Source: Gemmatimonadota bacterium
GTDB lineage: Bacteria; Gemmatimonadota; Gemmatimonadetes; Longimicrobiales; Gaopeijiaceae
Reading direction: 5' to 3'
Assembly (NCBI GenBank): GCA_027623325.1
Contig: JAQBXY010000028.1
Location: forward strand, 1-39,884
DNA: 39,884 nt
Numbering within the stretch: the stretch's first letter is position 1; every line of letters begins with the position of its first letter. Both the position numbers and the translations under genes were made by a program. Shown in pieces: positions 26,371-39,600 of the stretch. The notes below the pieces were generated by a model. The model was not told where the DNA came from, ran no database searches, and saw only the letters and a list, made by a program, of their open reading frames with translations.

Positions 26371-27213
26371 GTGACCCTCCTCCTCGACGCGCTGCGTGCG
26401 CCCGGCCCGCTCGTCACCGTTGAGCTCCGGCCTCCCCGCTCCGATCTCAAGGCTGCGGCGGGAATGTCAGCCTGGATCGACCTCCACCACACGCTCGGTC
26501 GTCTCACCCGTGACGAGCTCTTCGTCTTCCTCACCGACAACGCGGTCGGAGCGGCCGAAGAAGAGAATCTGGCCCACGTGGGCGGAAACGTGGGTGACTC
26601 GGTCGACCTTCGGCGCATCGTTCCGATCCTGACCGCGAAGCACAAATTGGAGTACTGCCATTCGTTCGCGGTCCGCGCGGCGTCGGAGGGTTTCGAGGCG
26701 TTGACCGTACTGGGTGGGGACGTCTCGGTTCCACCACCGAGATGTGTACCCCACGGTCGCGATCTCCGTGAGATCCTTGCCGAACGCGTCCCTGGACTGG
26801 CGCTCGGCGGATGGGTGAATCCGCACCGGGACCCCGTCGAGCAGGTCGGCTTTTTGAATGCGGACGATGCACACGCCGGCTTCGCGCTCAGTCAGATCGT
26901 GTCGCATCACGCGGTCGAGGCCGTCGAAGCGTTCCTCCACGAACTGAAGCGAAGTCGAACGGAAAAGCCCGTCGTGTACGGGGTGTTCTTCTACCGCAGC
27001 GCGAATCCCACGACGCTCTCCACATTGTCGGCCTTCTTTCCCGTGCCGGTCGATGCGCTCACTGCGGAATTCGAAGCGGGTGCCTCCGCCGAAGAAATCT
27101 GCGCGCGGTCCATTCGAGAACTCCGCGCGGTAGGGGCCGAGAAGATCTACGTGAGCAACCTAGGCGAACGGGGCGGAGGTCGACGCCTTCAGAAAATCCT
27201 CGACCTAGTCTGA
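26371..27213 (+). CDS. Methylenetetrahydrofolate-reductase-superfamily protein
   Basis: A 280-residue TIM-barrel protein. The N-terminal strand VTVELRPPRSD, the middle segment FAVRAASEGFEALTVLGGD (about 96-114), GGWVNPHRDPVEQVGF and FALSQIVSHHAVEAVEAFL, and the C-terminal CARSIRELRAVGAEKIYVSN follow the layout of MetF-type flavin reductases. Similarity to classical MetF is modest, so this may be a divergent reductase or another member of the fold. The GTG start has no clear ribosome binding site; the preceding peptidase ends 10 bp before it. It converges on the methionine genes with 31 bp between stops, and a role in 5,10-methylene-THF reduction would fit that context. Confidence 0.65.
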   Translation: MTLLLDALRAPGPLVTVELRPPRSDLKAAAGMSAWIDLHHTLGRLTRDELFVFLTDNAVGAAEEENLAHVGGNVGDSVDLRRIVPILTAKHKLEYCHSFAVRAASEGFEALTVLGGDVSVPPPRCVPHGRDLREILAERVPGLALGGWVNPHRDPVEQVGFLNADDAHAGFALSQIVSHHAVEAVEAFLHELKRSRTEKPVVYGVFFYRSANPTTLSTLSAFFPVPVDALTAEFEAGASAEEICARSIRELRAVGAEKIYVSNLGERGGGRRLQKILDLV

Positions 27214-27244
27214 TCGGCCACCCGAGGTTCGGTCGGCGTGGGTC

Positions 27245-29091
27245 CTACGCCGTCACTCGAACGCCACTCTCCCGAAGCACCCGCAGGGCGACGTCGACCT
27301 TTCTGTGCGGGGCCGTCAGGTGGTACCCCTGCACGAACGTGCGCGTCGCTTCGATCATCTCGAGCGCGATCGTCACCCCTTCTTCCAACGACGCTTCCGG
27401 TCCTGAGGCATCCGCCACTCTCATGCGCTCGACGATCTCGATGGGTACGGAGACTCCGGGCATTTCGTTCGCCAGGAACTCCGCGCTTCGGAGTGTGACG
27501 ACCGGCCAGATGCCAGCGACCACCGGGATACGAGACTCCGTAGTGCGATCCAGGAACCGTTCCAGCGCTTCGGCATCGAACACCGGTTGAGTGATGGCGA
27601 AGTCGGCGCCCGCCTCCACCTTGTACTGGAAGCGCGTGACTTCCCGCTCGAAATCGACCGCCGAGTGATTGATCGCCACTCCCTGCACGAATTCAGTCGG
27701 CGCGCCTATGGAGTTGCCGCCAGGATCGATCCCGCGATTGAGTCCCTGGACAACGTTCGTGAGCCCGATCGAGTCGATGTCGAAGACCACTGTGGCATCA
27801 GGGTAGGGACCCATGGTCGGGGGGTCGCCACTCACGACCAGGAGGTTGCGCGCCCCCATGGCCGCCGCACCGAGCAGGTCGGAGATCATGCCCAGCATGT
27901 TCTTGTCCCGGCACGTGTAGTGCACGATGGTCTCGATGCCGACCTCACGTTCGATGATCAACGCGGCCGACAGCGCCCCCATCCGGCTCCGAGATCTCGG
28001 GCTCTCGACGACACTCACCGCGTCCACCCCGGCGACTTTGAGTCTTCGGGCCGGCTCGATCACCTCGCGCGCGTCCCAGCTGTGAGGAGGGATGATCTCC
28101 ACCGAAGCGACGGCTTCCCCTCGGGCGAGCTTTCTGCCCCACGCAGAGCGCGCGTCGAGCGGCACCGCGTCTACCAGGCCGCTCGGTGAGGTCGGCGAGC
28201 GGTCCGGCACCGTGACTACCACGTGCCGCGGCTGCAGCGCTGCGACCGAGTCCCTCATCTTCTGCACATGATCTGGGGTGGTTCCACAACACCCGCCGAC
28301 GAAGCGCACTCCGACATCGATCATGCGTCGAGCATACTCCGCCATGTATTCTGGGCTCGCGAGGTACATCTTTCGGTCGCGAACCGTGCGAGGCAGTCCG
28401 GCGTTCGGCTGGGCCGAGAGTGGCAGCGTCGTGGCCTCCGCCATGTCTTCGATGGCGTCGAGCATGACCGCCGGCCCGACCGAACAGTTGAGCCCGATGA
28501 CGTCGGCTCCCGCGTCGGCGAGTCCCTTCGCGAGTTGGGCCGCGTCGGTGCCGTAGGCGGTCTTGCCATCCTGGCCAACGGTCATCTGCGCCACGATAGG
28601 AAGATCAGACTCAGCGCGGACCGCCCGAACGGCGCACGCGATTTCACTCAGGTCGGCGAACGTTTCCAGAACGAATCCATCCACCCCGCCCTCGAGAAGC
28701 CCCACCACCTGCCGACGAAAGTACTCCATCGCCTCATCGAGCGACGTCGGGCCCCATGGTTCGATCCGAATCCCGAGCGGCCCGATCGCGCCCGCGACCG
28801 AGGCGCGCCCTCTTGCCGCCTCACGGGCGAGTCGCGCGGCCACTGCGTTGATTTCCTCTGTGCGCGCCTCGAGCCCGTAGGATGAAAGCTTGAGTGGGTT
28901 CGCTCCGAAGGTATTGGTCTCCAGGATCTCAGCTCCGACCGCAACATACTCGGCGTGGATGCCTTGAACGAGTTCGGGCCGGCTGAGGTTGAGCTCGTCG
29001 TAGCAGACGTTGACGAAGACTCCGCGGCCGTACAGCAGAGTGCCCATGGCGCCATCGAATACGTGGACCCGACCGTCGTCGAGCAGCGACC

Positions 29092-29095
<4 letters not shown>
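27245..29095 (-). CDS. Bifunctional homocysteine S-methyltransferase / methylenetetrahydrofolate reductase
   Basis: A 616-residue two-domain protein of YitJ type. Residues 1-290 are a homocysteine methyltransferase barrel with the zinc thiolates C204 (GLNCSVGP), C269 and C270 ([10 protein letters not shown]), beginning [13 protein letters not shown]. From about 325 (VASVEIIPP) it is a MetF-type flavin barrel ([43 protein letters not shown]). It lacks folate-binding and cobalamin domains, so alone it resembles enzymes using S-methyl donors, or it may feed MetH next door. The ATG overlaps the metH stop (ATGA), making a metH-led operon. The overlong frame to 29452 lies within metH and is rejected. 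Confidence 0.93.
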
Positions 29096-32847
<3,752 letters not shown>

Positions 32848-32867
32848 TCTTTGATCTCCAAACGCAA

Positions 32868-32896
32868 AGCCCCTCGCGAAGATACGCGACGGGGCT
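32868..32896. terminator. Strong hairpin in the metH leader (terminator or attenuator)
   Basis: AGCCCC-TCGCG pairs with CGCGA-GGGGCT: 11 base pairs, one bulged C and a 6-nt loop. It is followed by CTGGCTTTTTA on the plus strand and by TTTGCGTTT on the minus strand. On the minus strand it ends 20 nt before the metH GTG and begins 8 nt after the stop of a possible small gene. It may end that small gene, or attenuate metH. Confidence 0.55.
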
Positions 32897-32904
32897 CTGG
32901 CTTT

Positions 32905-33069
32905 TTAGCGTGTTTGCGGACGCGTTCGTCGTTCACGCGTCGTGCGGGCCGCAAGATGCCTCAAATCGCCCGAGCTTGTCGTCCAACGAAGGTAGCACTC
33001 GTCCGGGAAGTCATCCAGTATGATACCGACCGCACCTACATTGACGGGCCCTCCAAGACCCGCATTCAT
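32905..33069 (-). CDS. Possible small protein upstream of metH
   Basis: A 54-codon frame starting at ATG 33069, with GGGAAG about 6 nt upstream. It encodes VGIILDDFPDECYLRW followed by a basic tail (ARTTRERRTRPQTR), with no membrane span or signal peptide. A strong hairpin lies 8 nt after its TAA. Composition is compatible with coding, and the segment looks more protein-like than chance, but I recognise no family. It may instead simply be the metH leader. It is 14 bp from the divergent DapF-family start. Confidence 0.35.
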   Translation of the reverse strand: MNAGLGGPVNVGAVGIILDDFPDECYLRWTTSSGDLRHLAARTTRERRTRPQTR

Positions 33070-33083
33070 CCAGGCTTCCCGCC

Positions 33084-34001
33084 GTGCCGACTCACGACTC
33101 ACCGACGAATCGCTGGCCCGATCGCCCGACCCTGTCCGCAGCCTTTTATAAGGGACACGGTCTCGGGAATGACTATCTGGTGTTCGAGAATGGGGAAGAC
33201 TGGCCCGCGACCGAAAAGAACGTGCAGACCGTTTGTGATCGCCATCGGGGGGTGGGGTCCGATGGGATCGTCGTGCTCCTTCCTGGGAACCACCTGCGGA
33301 TGTTCAACCCGGACGGCGGCGAATTCGAACGGAGCGGGAACGGACTTCGGATCTTGGGATCCTACCTTTGGCGCCGCTCCATGCACGTTGAGTCGTACGA
33401 CGTCCGGGTCGGCGGTGACGAAGTACACCTCATCATTCACGGTCGAGATGGGCCGAGGTACGATGTCTCGGCCGAAATGGGGAGAGCGACCGCGGGCGGT
33501 GAAGCGGTAGCCCTCGATCCTGGCCTGTTCGAGATCGACGGCACGGTCCGCGGGCCCGACGGGAGCGTCCTGTCAGTCGTGCCCGTCTCCGTAGGGAATC
33601 CACACCTCGTGGTAGTGACCGATGGCTCGGCCGCCACGTTTTCAGAGGAACGACTGGCGGACGTCGGTCCATTCCTCGTCTCGCATCCCGCACTGCATCA
33701 TGGAGCGAACGTCCAGCTGGTGCGGGTCACCGCACCGGACCGCTGTGACGCACTCATATGGGAGCGCGGCGTGGGCCGGACCTCCACTTCAGGAACGAGC
33801 GCGTGTGCCGTCGCCGTGGCTCTGGTGTCCTCGGGACGCCTGGCGCCGGGTGTCATCACGGTAACTATGCCAGGCGGATCGTTCACCGTCGGAGTGACAC
33901 GAGACCTCGATGTCGTCTTGCGGGGTCCAGTGGAGGAGATCTTTGAGGGGCGACTCAGCAGCGAATTGGCGCGGGCCCTACGAGGCGATCCCGAGTCCTG
34001 A
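33084..34001 (+). CDS. Diaminopimelate-epimerase-family protein lacking both catalytic cysteines
   Basis: A 305-residue protein with the two-lobed DapF fold: HGLGNDY near residue 25, FNPDGGEFERSGNGLR at 74-89, SVGNPHLVV at 169-177, ANV at 208-210, WERGVGR at 226-232 and TSGTSACAVAVAL at 235-247. Substrate-contact residues match E. coli DapF (N75, N172, N209, E227, R228). The two cysteines that abstract and return the alpha proton are serine here: S84 in place of Cys in the CGNG motif, and S236 in place of Cys in the ACGTG motif. The GTG start is the only good one. It converges on lptG with 12 bp between stops. It may be inactive as an epimerase or have a changed reaction. Confidence 0.85.
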   Translation: MPTHDSPTNRWPDRPTLSAAFYKGHGLGNDYLVFENGEDWPATEKNVQTVCDRHRGVGSDGIVVLLPGNHLRMFNPDGGEFERSGNGLRILGSYLWRRSMHVESYDVRVGGDEVHLIIHGRDGPRYDVSAEMGRATAGGEAVALDPGLFEIDGTVRGPDGSVLSVVPVSVGNPHLVVVTDGSAATFSEERLADVGPFLVSHPALHHGANVQLVRVTAPDRCDALIWERGVGRTSTSGTSACAVAVALVSSGRLAPGVITVTMPGGSFTVGVTRDLDVVLRGPVEEIFEGRLSSELARALRGDPES

Positions 34002-34013
34002 TAAGCTGCGGAT

Positions 34014-35084
34014 TCAGGTGCGGACTCGGGCCATGAAGAATAGAGCCGCGATCGCGAAGAGCCCGTTGGGGAGCCAGGCCGCCATCATGGGCGAGAGAGC
34101 GCCCGCTTCACCCAGAGCCCCGGAGACTCGAAGCATCATGATGTAGACGAGTACCGTCGCGAGAGAGAGGCCGATGCCGTAGGCCGCGCCTCCCCGTTTG
34201 TTGCTGGTCGCCAGGGGCGCTCCAAACAGGATGATGACCAGGGTCGCCACCGGAATCGAGATTTTCTGCTCACGCTTCACGAGCAGCTCCCGCGCATTGC
34301 CCCCCGTTCGTTCGACGATCCGAGCGAGTCGGTCGATTTCGGCATAGGTCATCTCCTCGGGCTGGCGCGGAGCCTCGAGTAGCTCCTCGGGCCTCTCGGT
34401 CACGCCCTGCATGACCATCCGGTCGAACTCGACTGTGCGCTCGGTGCTGTCGGCGCTCAGAGTGCGGAGGTAGCCTTGCGAGAGAGTCCAGCCCTCGGCG
34501 TCGGAGAAACTGGCCGCGTCGGCGAGCACGTGCATCCCCGGCTGGTCCTCCGTCGGGGGCCGCTCCAACACCAATCCGGTCATGCGCCCATCCGAAGCCG
34601 TGAGCCGCGAAACCTGCCACGTCAGTCCAGCCTCCGACCGGTATACGAAGTCCGAGCGCCACGACCGACCGGGCGTCTCCGATCGTAGGATCTGGGCCGA
34701 AATGCGATTCCCTCGCGGGACGACCTCGGAAAGACCGAGAGCGATGACCGTGAGGCCCACCCCCGCAACGAGGATCGGGGCGATGAGTCGGTGGAAGGAA
34801 ATACCGCCTGCCTTTGCACCGACGATCTCCCGATGCACGGTCATCGAGTGAACGGTAAATACCGTCGCGAGCAACGCTGCGATGGGAAACGACCACTGGA
34901 TGAAGAGCGGCAACTGGTAGAGGTACGCCTGCGCGACCTCCGAGCCCGTGAGCCCTCGATCGATGTAGTCGTCGAGCTTCTCGGCGATGTCGCCGATGAT
35001 GAACAGCGGAGGACACGCGGCGAGCACCAGCACGAAGAGGCGGATGAATGTCGTAAAGACGAGGCGGTCGAGGATCCTGATCAT
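34014..35084 (-). CDS. lptG: LPS export ABC transporter permease LptG
   Basis: A 356-residue YjgP/YjgQ-family permease with six predicted spans: three near the N-terminus (FVLVLAACPPLFIIGDIAEK; LPLFIQWSFPIAALLATVFT; APILVAGVGLTVIALGLSEV), a large periplasmic beta-jellyroll domain (about 125-260), and three C-terminal spans (TLVIILFGAPLA; IGLSLATVLVYIMMLRV; LPNGLFAIAALFFM). With LptF and the LptB ATPase (not in this window) it extracts lipopolysaccharide from the inner membrane. The ATG at 35084 overlaps the upstream permease stop (ATGA), so the longer frame to 35591 is not used. LptF and LptG are told apart here by gene order and length. Confidence 0.88.
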   Translation of the reverse strand: MIRILDRLVFTTFIRLFVLVLAACPPLFIIGDIAEKLDDYIDRGLTGSEVAQAYLYQLPLFIQWSFPIAALLATVFTVHSMTVHREIVGAKAGGISFHRLIAPILVAGVGLTVIALGLSEVVPRGNRISAQILRSETPGRSWRSDFVYRSEAGLTWQVSRLTASDGRMTGLVLERPPTEDQPGMHVLADAASFSDAEGWTLSQGYLRTLSADSTERTVEFDRMVMQGVTERPEELLEAPRQPEEMTYAEIDRLARIVERTGGNARELLVKREQKISIPVATLVIILFGAPLATSNKRGGAAYGIGLSLATVLVYIMMLRVSGALGEAGALSPMMAAWLPNGLFAIAALFFMARVRT

Positions 35085-36514
35085 CTTCCGGCCTCGGATC
35101 CCACGTCTCGTCGCCCACCGAAGAAGTCGGCGATCGCGTCCCCCATGCCCCCGCCCCGAGCCGTGCCGACGGAGTGTCCCATCCGGCGCAGGAGGGTGAT
35201 CCCGATCGCAAGGAAGATCACGTTGCCGAGCCACATCGTGACTGCCGGATCGGCGACGCGGCGGTCGGCCATCGTTTCCCCGGCCAGCAGCCCCACCCAG
35301 TAGACGAAGAAGATCACCGCCGATGCCACGACGACGAATCCGACGCCGGCCTGCGGAAAGCGCAGTGCCAGGGGTGGCCCCATCAGGACAAAGACGAGAC
35401 ACGCGAACGCGATCGCCCACTTCTTGTGGATCTCGACCTTGTAGCGATTGATCGCCTGCTCGAGCGCCGAAGCCCGGGCCGCACGAGCGCGGGTACCCGC
35501 GACTAGTTGCTGGGTCAGCCCGTCCTGCGAGATGTACGAAGCCGTGCGGCGCACGCCGGTGAGGTCCCGGCGTCGAGCTTCCACAGCCCAAGCGGTGTCC
35601 GCCTCCAAGGGTTGGTTCAGCGCCACCCGCACCGCCTCGAGGGCCTTGAGACGGTTTTCCTGGAAGACCGAGTCGAGTTGAGCCTCTCTGCTTCTCGCGT
35701 TCTCTCCGAGAAGCGCGAACCCCATTTCGCGGTCCGACCGATCGGAGCCACCGAGCCGACGATCCAACTCGTTGCCGACGTCTCGCAACGGGACGATCTG
35801 CTGATCGAAGTACAGCCGTTGAAAGCCGCCCATCCTGTCCTTCTGTACCTCGTGGACGAAACCGTCATGCAGCGTCAGATAGAGGTCGGTCCGGGCGTCG
35901 TTGAACGCCATCTCGCCACTGGCGGCATACGTCGTTCGCTGGCGTAGCGGATCGTTGGCGTCGAAGATCGTGATATTGTCCAGCTCGTTGGTCTCGTGAT
36001 CAATCCGATCGGCAGTGAGGAAGTATCGATCGATTCCCGTACCGACCTTCAACTCATTCACAACTTGCTCACGCAGTTCGAGCGTCGGACTCTTGCGACC
36101 GATATCGAGCAGGAGGTTCTTTAGCGCGTGGTTCGACTCGGGCAACACGGTGTCGTTGAAGAAGAGCATGACCAGGGTCGCGATGATTCCGAGACCCACG
36201 ACCGGTGTCATGATCCGGCTCGGTCGAACTCCACCGGCAGACATCGCTGTAATCTCGTTGGAGGCCGCCATTTCGCTGAAAGCGTAGAGCACGGCGACCA
36301 GTACGGACATCGGCAGCGACAGGGCGATGGTATGAGGTAGAGAGTAGAGCAGGAATTCACCGATGACGCTCCACGGCAGGCCTTTGCCGACAAGCGAATC
36401 CACGCGCTGAGCGATAGCGTTGACGAAGATGAGACCCGTGATCGCTGACAATGCAAACAGGAACGGCCCGAGGTGCACACCGATCAGGTATCTGGCTAGG
36501 ACTCCTTTTCGCAT
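35081..36514 (-). CDS. lptF: LPS export ABC transporter permease LptF
   Basis: A 477-residue YjgP/YjgQ-family permease, longer than LptG because of an enlarged periplasmic domain (about 120-350) with a helical insert (AQLDSVFQENRLKALEAVRV). Spans are visible near the N-terminus (FLFALSAITGLIFVNAIAQR; LPHTIALSLPMSVLVAVLYA) and the C-terminus (WAIAFACLVFVLMGPPLALR; GFVVVASAVIFFVYWVGLLA). The ATG at 36514 is chosen for its GGAG 5 nt upstream; a GTG at 36565 is in frame. It presumably pairs with LptG in one complex and is divergent from sprA across about 98 bp. The presence of LptFG shows that the organism has LPS or a similar outer-membrane glycolipid. Confidence 0.88.
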   Translation of the reverse strand: MRKGVLARYLIGVHLGPFLFALSAITGLIFVNAIAQRVDSLVGKGLPWSVIGEFLLYSLPHTIALSLPMSVLVAVLYAFSEMAASNEITAMSAGGVRPSRIMTPVVGLGIIATLVMLFFNDTVLPESNHALKNLLLDIGRKSPTLELREQVVNELKVGTGIDRYFLTADRIDHETNELDNITIFDANDPLRQRTTYAASGEMAFNDARTDLYLTLHDGFVHEVQKDRMGGFQRLYFDQQIVPLRDVGNELDRRLGGSDRSDREMGFALLGENARSREAQLDSVFQENRLKALEAVRVALNQPLEADTAWAVEARRRDLTGVRRTASYISQDGLTQQLVAGTRARAARASALEQAINRYKVEIHKKWAIAFACLVFVLMGPPLALRFPQAGVGFVVVASAVIFFVYWVGLLAGETMADRRVADPAVTMWLGNVIFLAIGITLLRRMGHSVGTARGGGMGDAIADFFGGRRDVGSEAGR

Positions 36515-36612
36515 CGCTCCGTCACTCGGTCGGTCCTTCGTAGGCGTGCCCGTACGTTCGGGCACTCCCTACACCGGTTCGCACACTCTGTTCGTCGGTT
36601 GAGCTGGCCAGA

Positions 36613-39600
36613 GTGATCTCGCGCCTCGTTACCCTGGTTCTGGCGCTGGTGGTTCCAGCACTACCGCGCCCCCGCGAGCCCGTTCCAGACGCCTCGGTCG
36701 CGGTGCCCGTGGTGGCGGACACGATCATTCGACCGGATCTCCTGCGACCCTCGCAGTCCGTAAGGCTGGGGCTAACGGCGTCTCCGGACGAACCTCACGT
36801 GCGGCTGGGAATGCGAAGGATCCGGGTCAGCGAGGAGGGACTCGGCAGGCCGCGTTCGATACCGTTTGGAGACGTGTTGTTTGGGCCGCGGCCGAATACG
36901 CTCGAGATGGAGCCACTCGAGGACTTCGTCCTCCTCCGCCGCGTTGCGGACCGGGACCTTACCGGGGCGGCGCTCTTCCTGCCACCGGCGCCTCCGCTCA
37001 GGGGCGTTCCGTCCCCCGACGACGAGGGGGGGCGTTTCGTCACGGAGTACGCGGATCTTGCCCTCAATGTGCGCAGCCGCATGGAACTCGGCGGCGACTG
37101 GACACGGTTCGAGCCGTGTGATGAGCGCTTCGGTGTGGGCTGTAACCCGACGCTCATTCCGCAGTTGAGCCCGGAGGTCCAGTTCGGAGTTCAGGTAAAC
37201 GGCACGATCATGGATCGGATTCAAGTCGACGTCGACTTCGATCAATCGAGGGAATTCGATTCCTCGAACAGGATCAACATCGTCTACGACGGAGGAGAGG
37301 ATGATGTGCTTCGCCGGCTCGAGGTGGGTGATGTCACGTTTCGCCTCCCCCAGTCGCGATTCCTCACCCAGGGGATTCCGGCGGGCAATTTCGGGTTTCA
37401 GGCGGATGCACAGTTAGGCCGGCTCGACTTCCAGACCGTTTGGGCTCAGCAGCGGGGGGATCTGAACTCGCGAGTCTTCCAGCTGACCGGACTCGGCGAT
37501 CAGCGCGCCTTCGTCCAGGAGGACACGCTGGTTCTTGACGATGCCGACTACGTCAGGGGGCAGTTCTACTTCCTCCTCGATCCGAGTCAAATCGAGGGGT
37601 ACCCGCACGTCGATGCACTCGAACTCGATCCTGCCTCCGCGTCGTCGTTGGTCGCACCGGGAGATCAGCCGATCCAACTATACCGTTTCGAGGACGAGCC
37701 CGTCTTCCGACAGCAGGTCGAAGGCTTCATTCAGGCGGACGCCGTGGCCGATGGGCCGGGTGGCCAACTCAGGGAATCGGGCTGGTTCCGGTACTTGCAG
37801 CAGGGCATCGACTATTTCGTCCATCCGAGTGGGCTGTGGGTGGCGCTGCGACAACCGTTGAGCCGCGAGGAGATGCTTGCGGTCACGTACATCACGGCCT
37901 CGGGCGACACCATCGGCGACTACAACCCCGAGGCCCTGTACAACCGAGGTGAGCGACCGGAACTCCGGCTCCTCAAAGCGTCCGGGGCCAACCACCAACC
38001 CGGGCGACCGACCTGGGACCTGGAGATGCACCAGGTCTACCGCGTTTCAGGATCGCGCGACGTCGAGCCCGGCTCGGTAGAGTTGACGGTGTCCCTCGGA
38101 GAACTCTCTGCGGGGCGGACCTTCAAGCGTCGACCGTCCGGCGAGGATATCACGTTTCTTCGATTGTTCGGCCTCGACGAAGAAGCCCCGACCGACGTCC
38201 TCGATCCGTCCTTCGTCTACTCTCCCGGAGAGGAGTTCTTTCAAGATCAGCCTCCCGTCCAGGGCGTCTTCGTCTTCTTCCCGACGCTACGCCCGTTCGC
38301 GGAACCACCCGCCGTGCCTTCGCTCGGTCTCAATGAAACCGTAACGGGCCAGATCCTCGGCGACGACGCCAATACGCGGATCTATTCGGAGGAGGATCCC
38401 TTCGAGCGAGACAACGCGGGCCGTTTCCGACTTTCGCTCGCCTACCGCCTCCGAAGTCAGGGTGTGATTTCGTCCTTCTCCCTCGGCGCGTTCGGAATCC
38501 GCGACGGAAGCGAGCGGATCATGTTGGGAGATCGGCAACTCCTCCGGGGTGCCGACTACGAGATCGACTACGACGTGGGTCAGGTCCGACTGCTCGAGCC
38601 GGACCTCTTGTTCGCATCATCGCCCGGGGCCGCAGTACGCGCGACCTGGGAACAGCGGTCCCTCTTCCAAGTGACACCTACCCAGGTCTTCGGGGTGCGA
38701 ACCCACGTCGACCTGGGGTCAAAGGGAGGCATCGATCTTCTCGGTCTGTATCAGTCCGAGCGCTCGATCGTCAAACGGCCCATTCTGGGAACGGAGCCGG
38801 GCGCCGCGCTCCTGGGTGGTTTGAGCGGGCAGTACACCACAGAGGTCACGTGGATGGACCGTCTTCTTGAAGCCGTGCCCGGACTCAACTTCGATGGGGC
38901 GTCCAGTTTCTCGGTCGACGGGGAACTCGCGATCTCGGTGCCGAATCCGAACACACAGGATCGTGGATTCGTCGACGACTTCGATGCCGCGGCCCAACTG
39001 CCGATCTCGCTCCAATCTTCGAACTGGATGCTGGGGAGCGCGCTCACGTTCCGAGATGGCGCGGACGGAGTCCTGCCGAGTGTCGTCGACGAGACGACGA
39101 CGGCGCCGTTCACCTGGCAGCATACGTGGATCATCGAGTCGCCCGGGGGCGACAGCCTGGGCGTACACGAAGGTCTCTTCCCCCGACGCGACATCGACAA
39201 TCAGATCAAGGTCTCCGGTTCCGAGACTCGCGAACCGGGGCTTCAACTCTCGCTGGGCACGAGCGCGTCGGGAACCGGCCTGGGTTGGGCGTCGACCACG
39301 ACCTCGCTGTCGACGAACGGACTCGATCTCACGAAGACCGAGTTCCTCGAGTTCTATGCCTCGGTGAACCAGACGCTCTCGTTGGTTATCGATCTGGGAA
39401 CGGTAAGCGAGGATGTCTTTTTCGTGGATTCGTTGGGGAATTCCACGGGATCACGACCGGGAGGAGGGCCCTGGGGGCTCGGCTTGCTCGATCAGGAGGC
39501 CGACCCGAGGCTGGGCGAGATTTGGAGTGACGTCACCGACGCTCGTGGCGTTTGGGGTGAGAACTGTGTCGCTCAACGCGGGCGAATCTACCGGCTCGGC

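Noticed and set aside
27214-27244. Terminator hairpin between the convergent MTHFR-like and fused methyltransferase genes
   Set aside because: Only an imperfect, bulged stem can be drawn, and there is no T-tract.
35085-35591. N-terminal extension of the lptG frame
   Set aside because: It lies within lptF. The ATG at 35084 gives the standard LptG N-terminus and an ATGA overlap.
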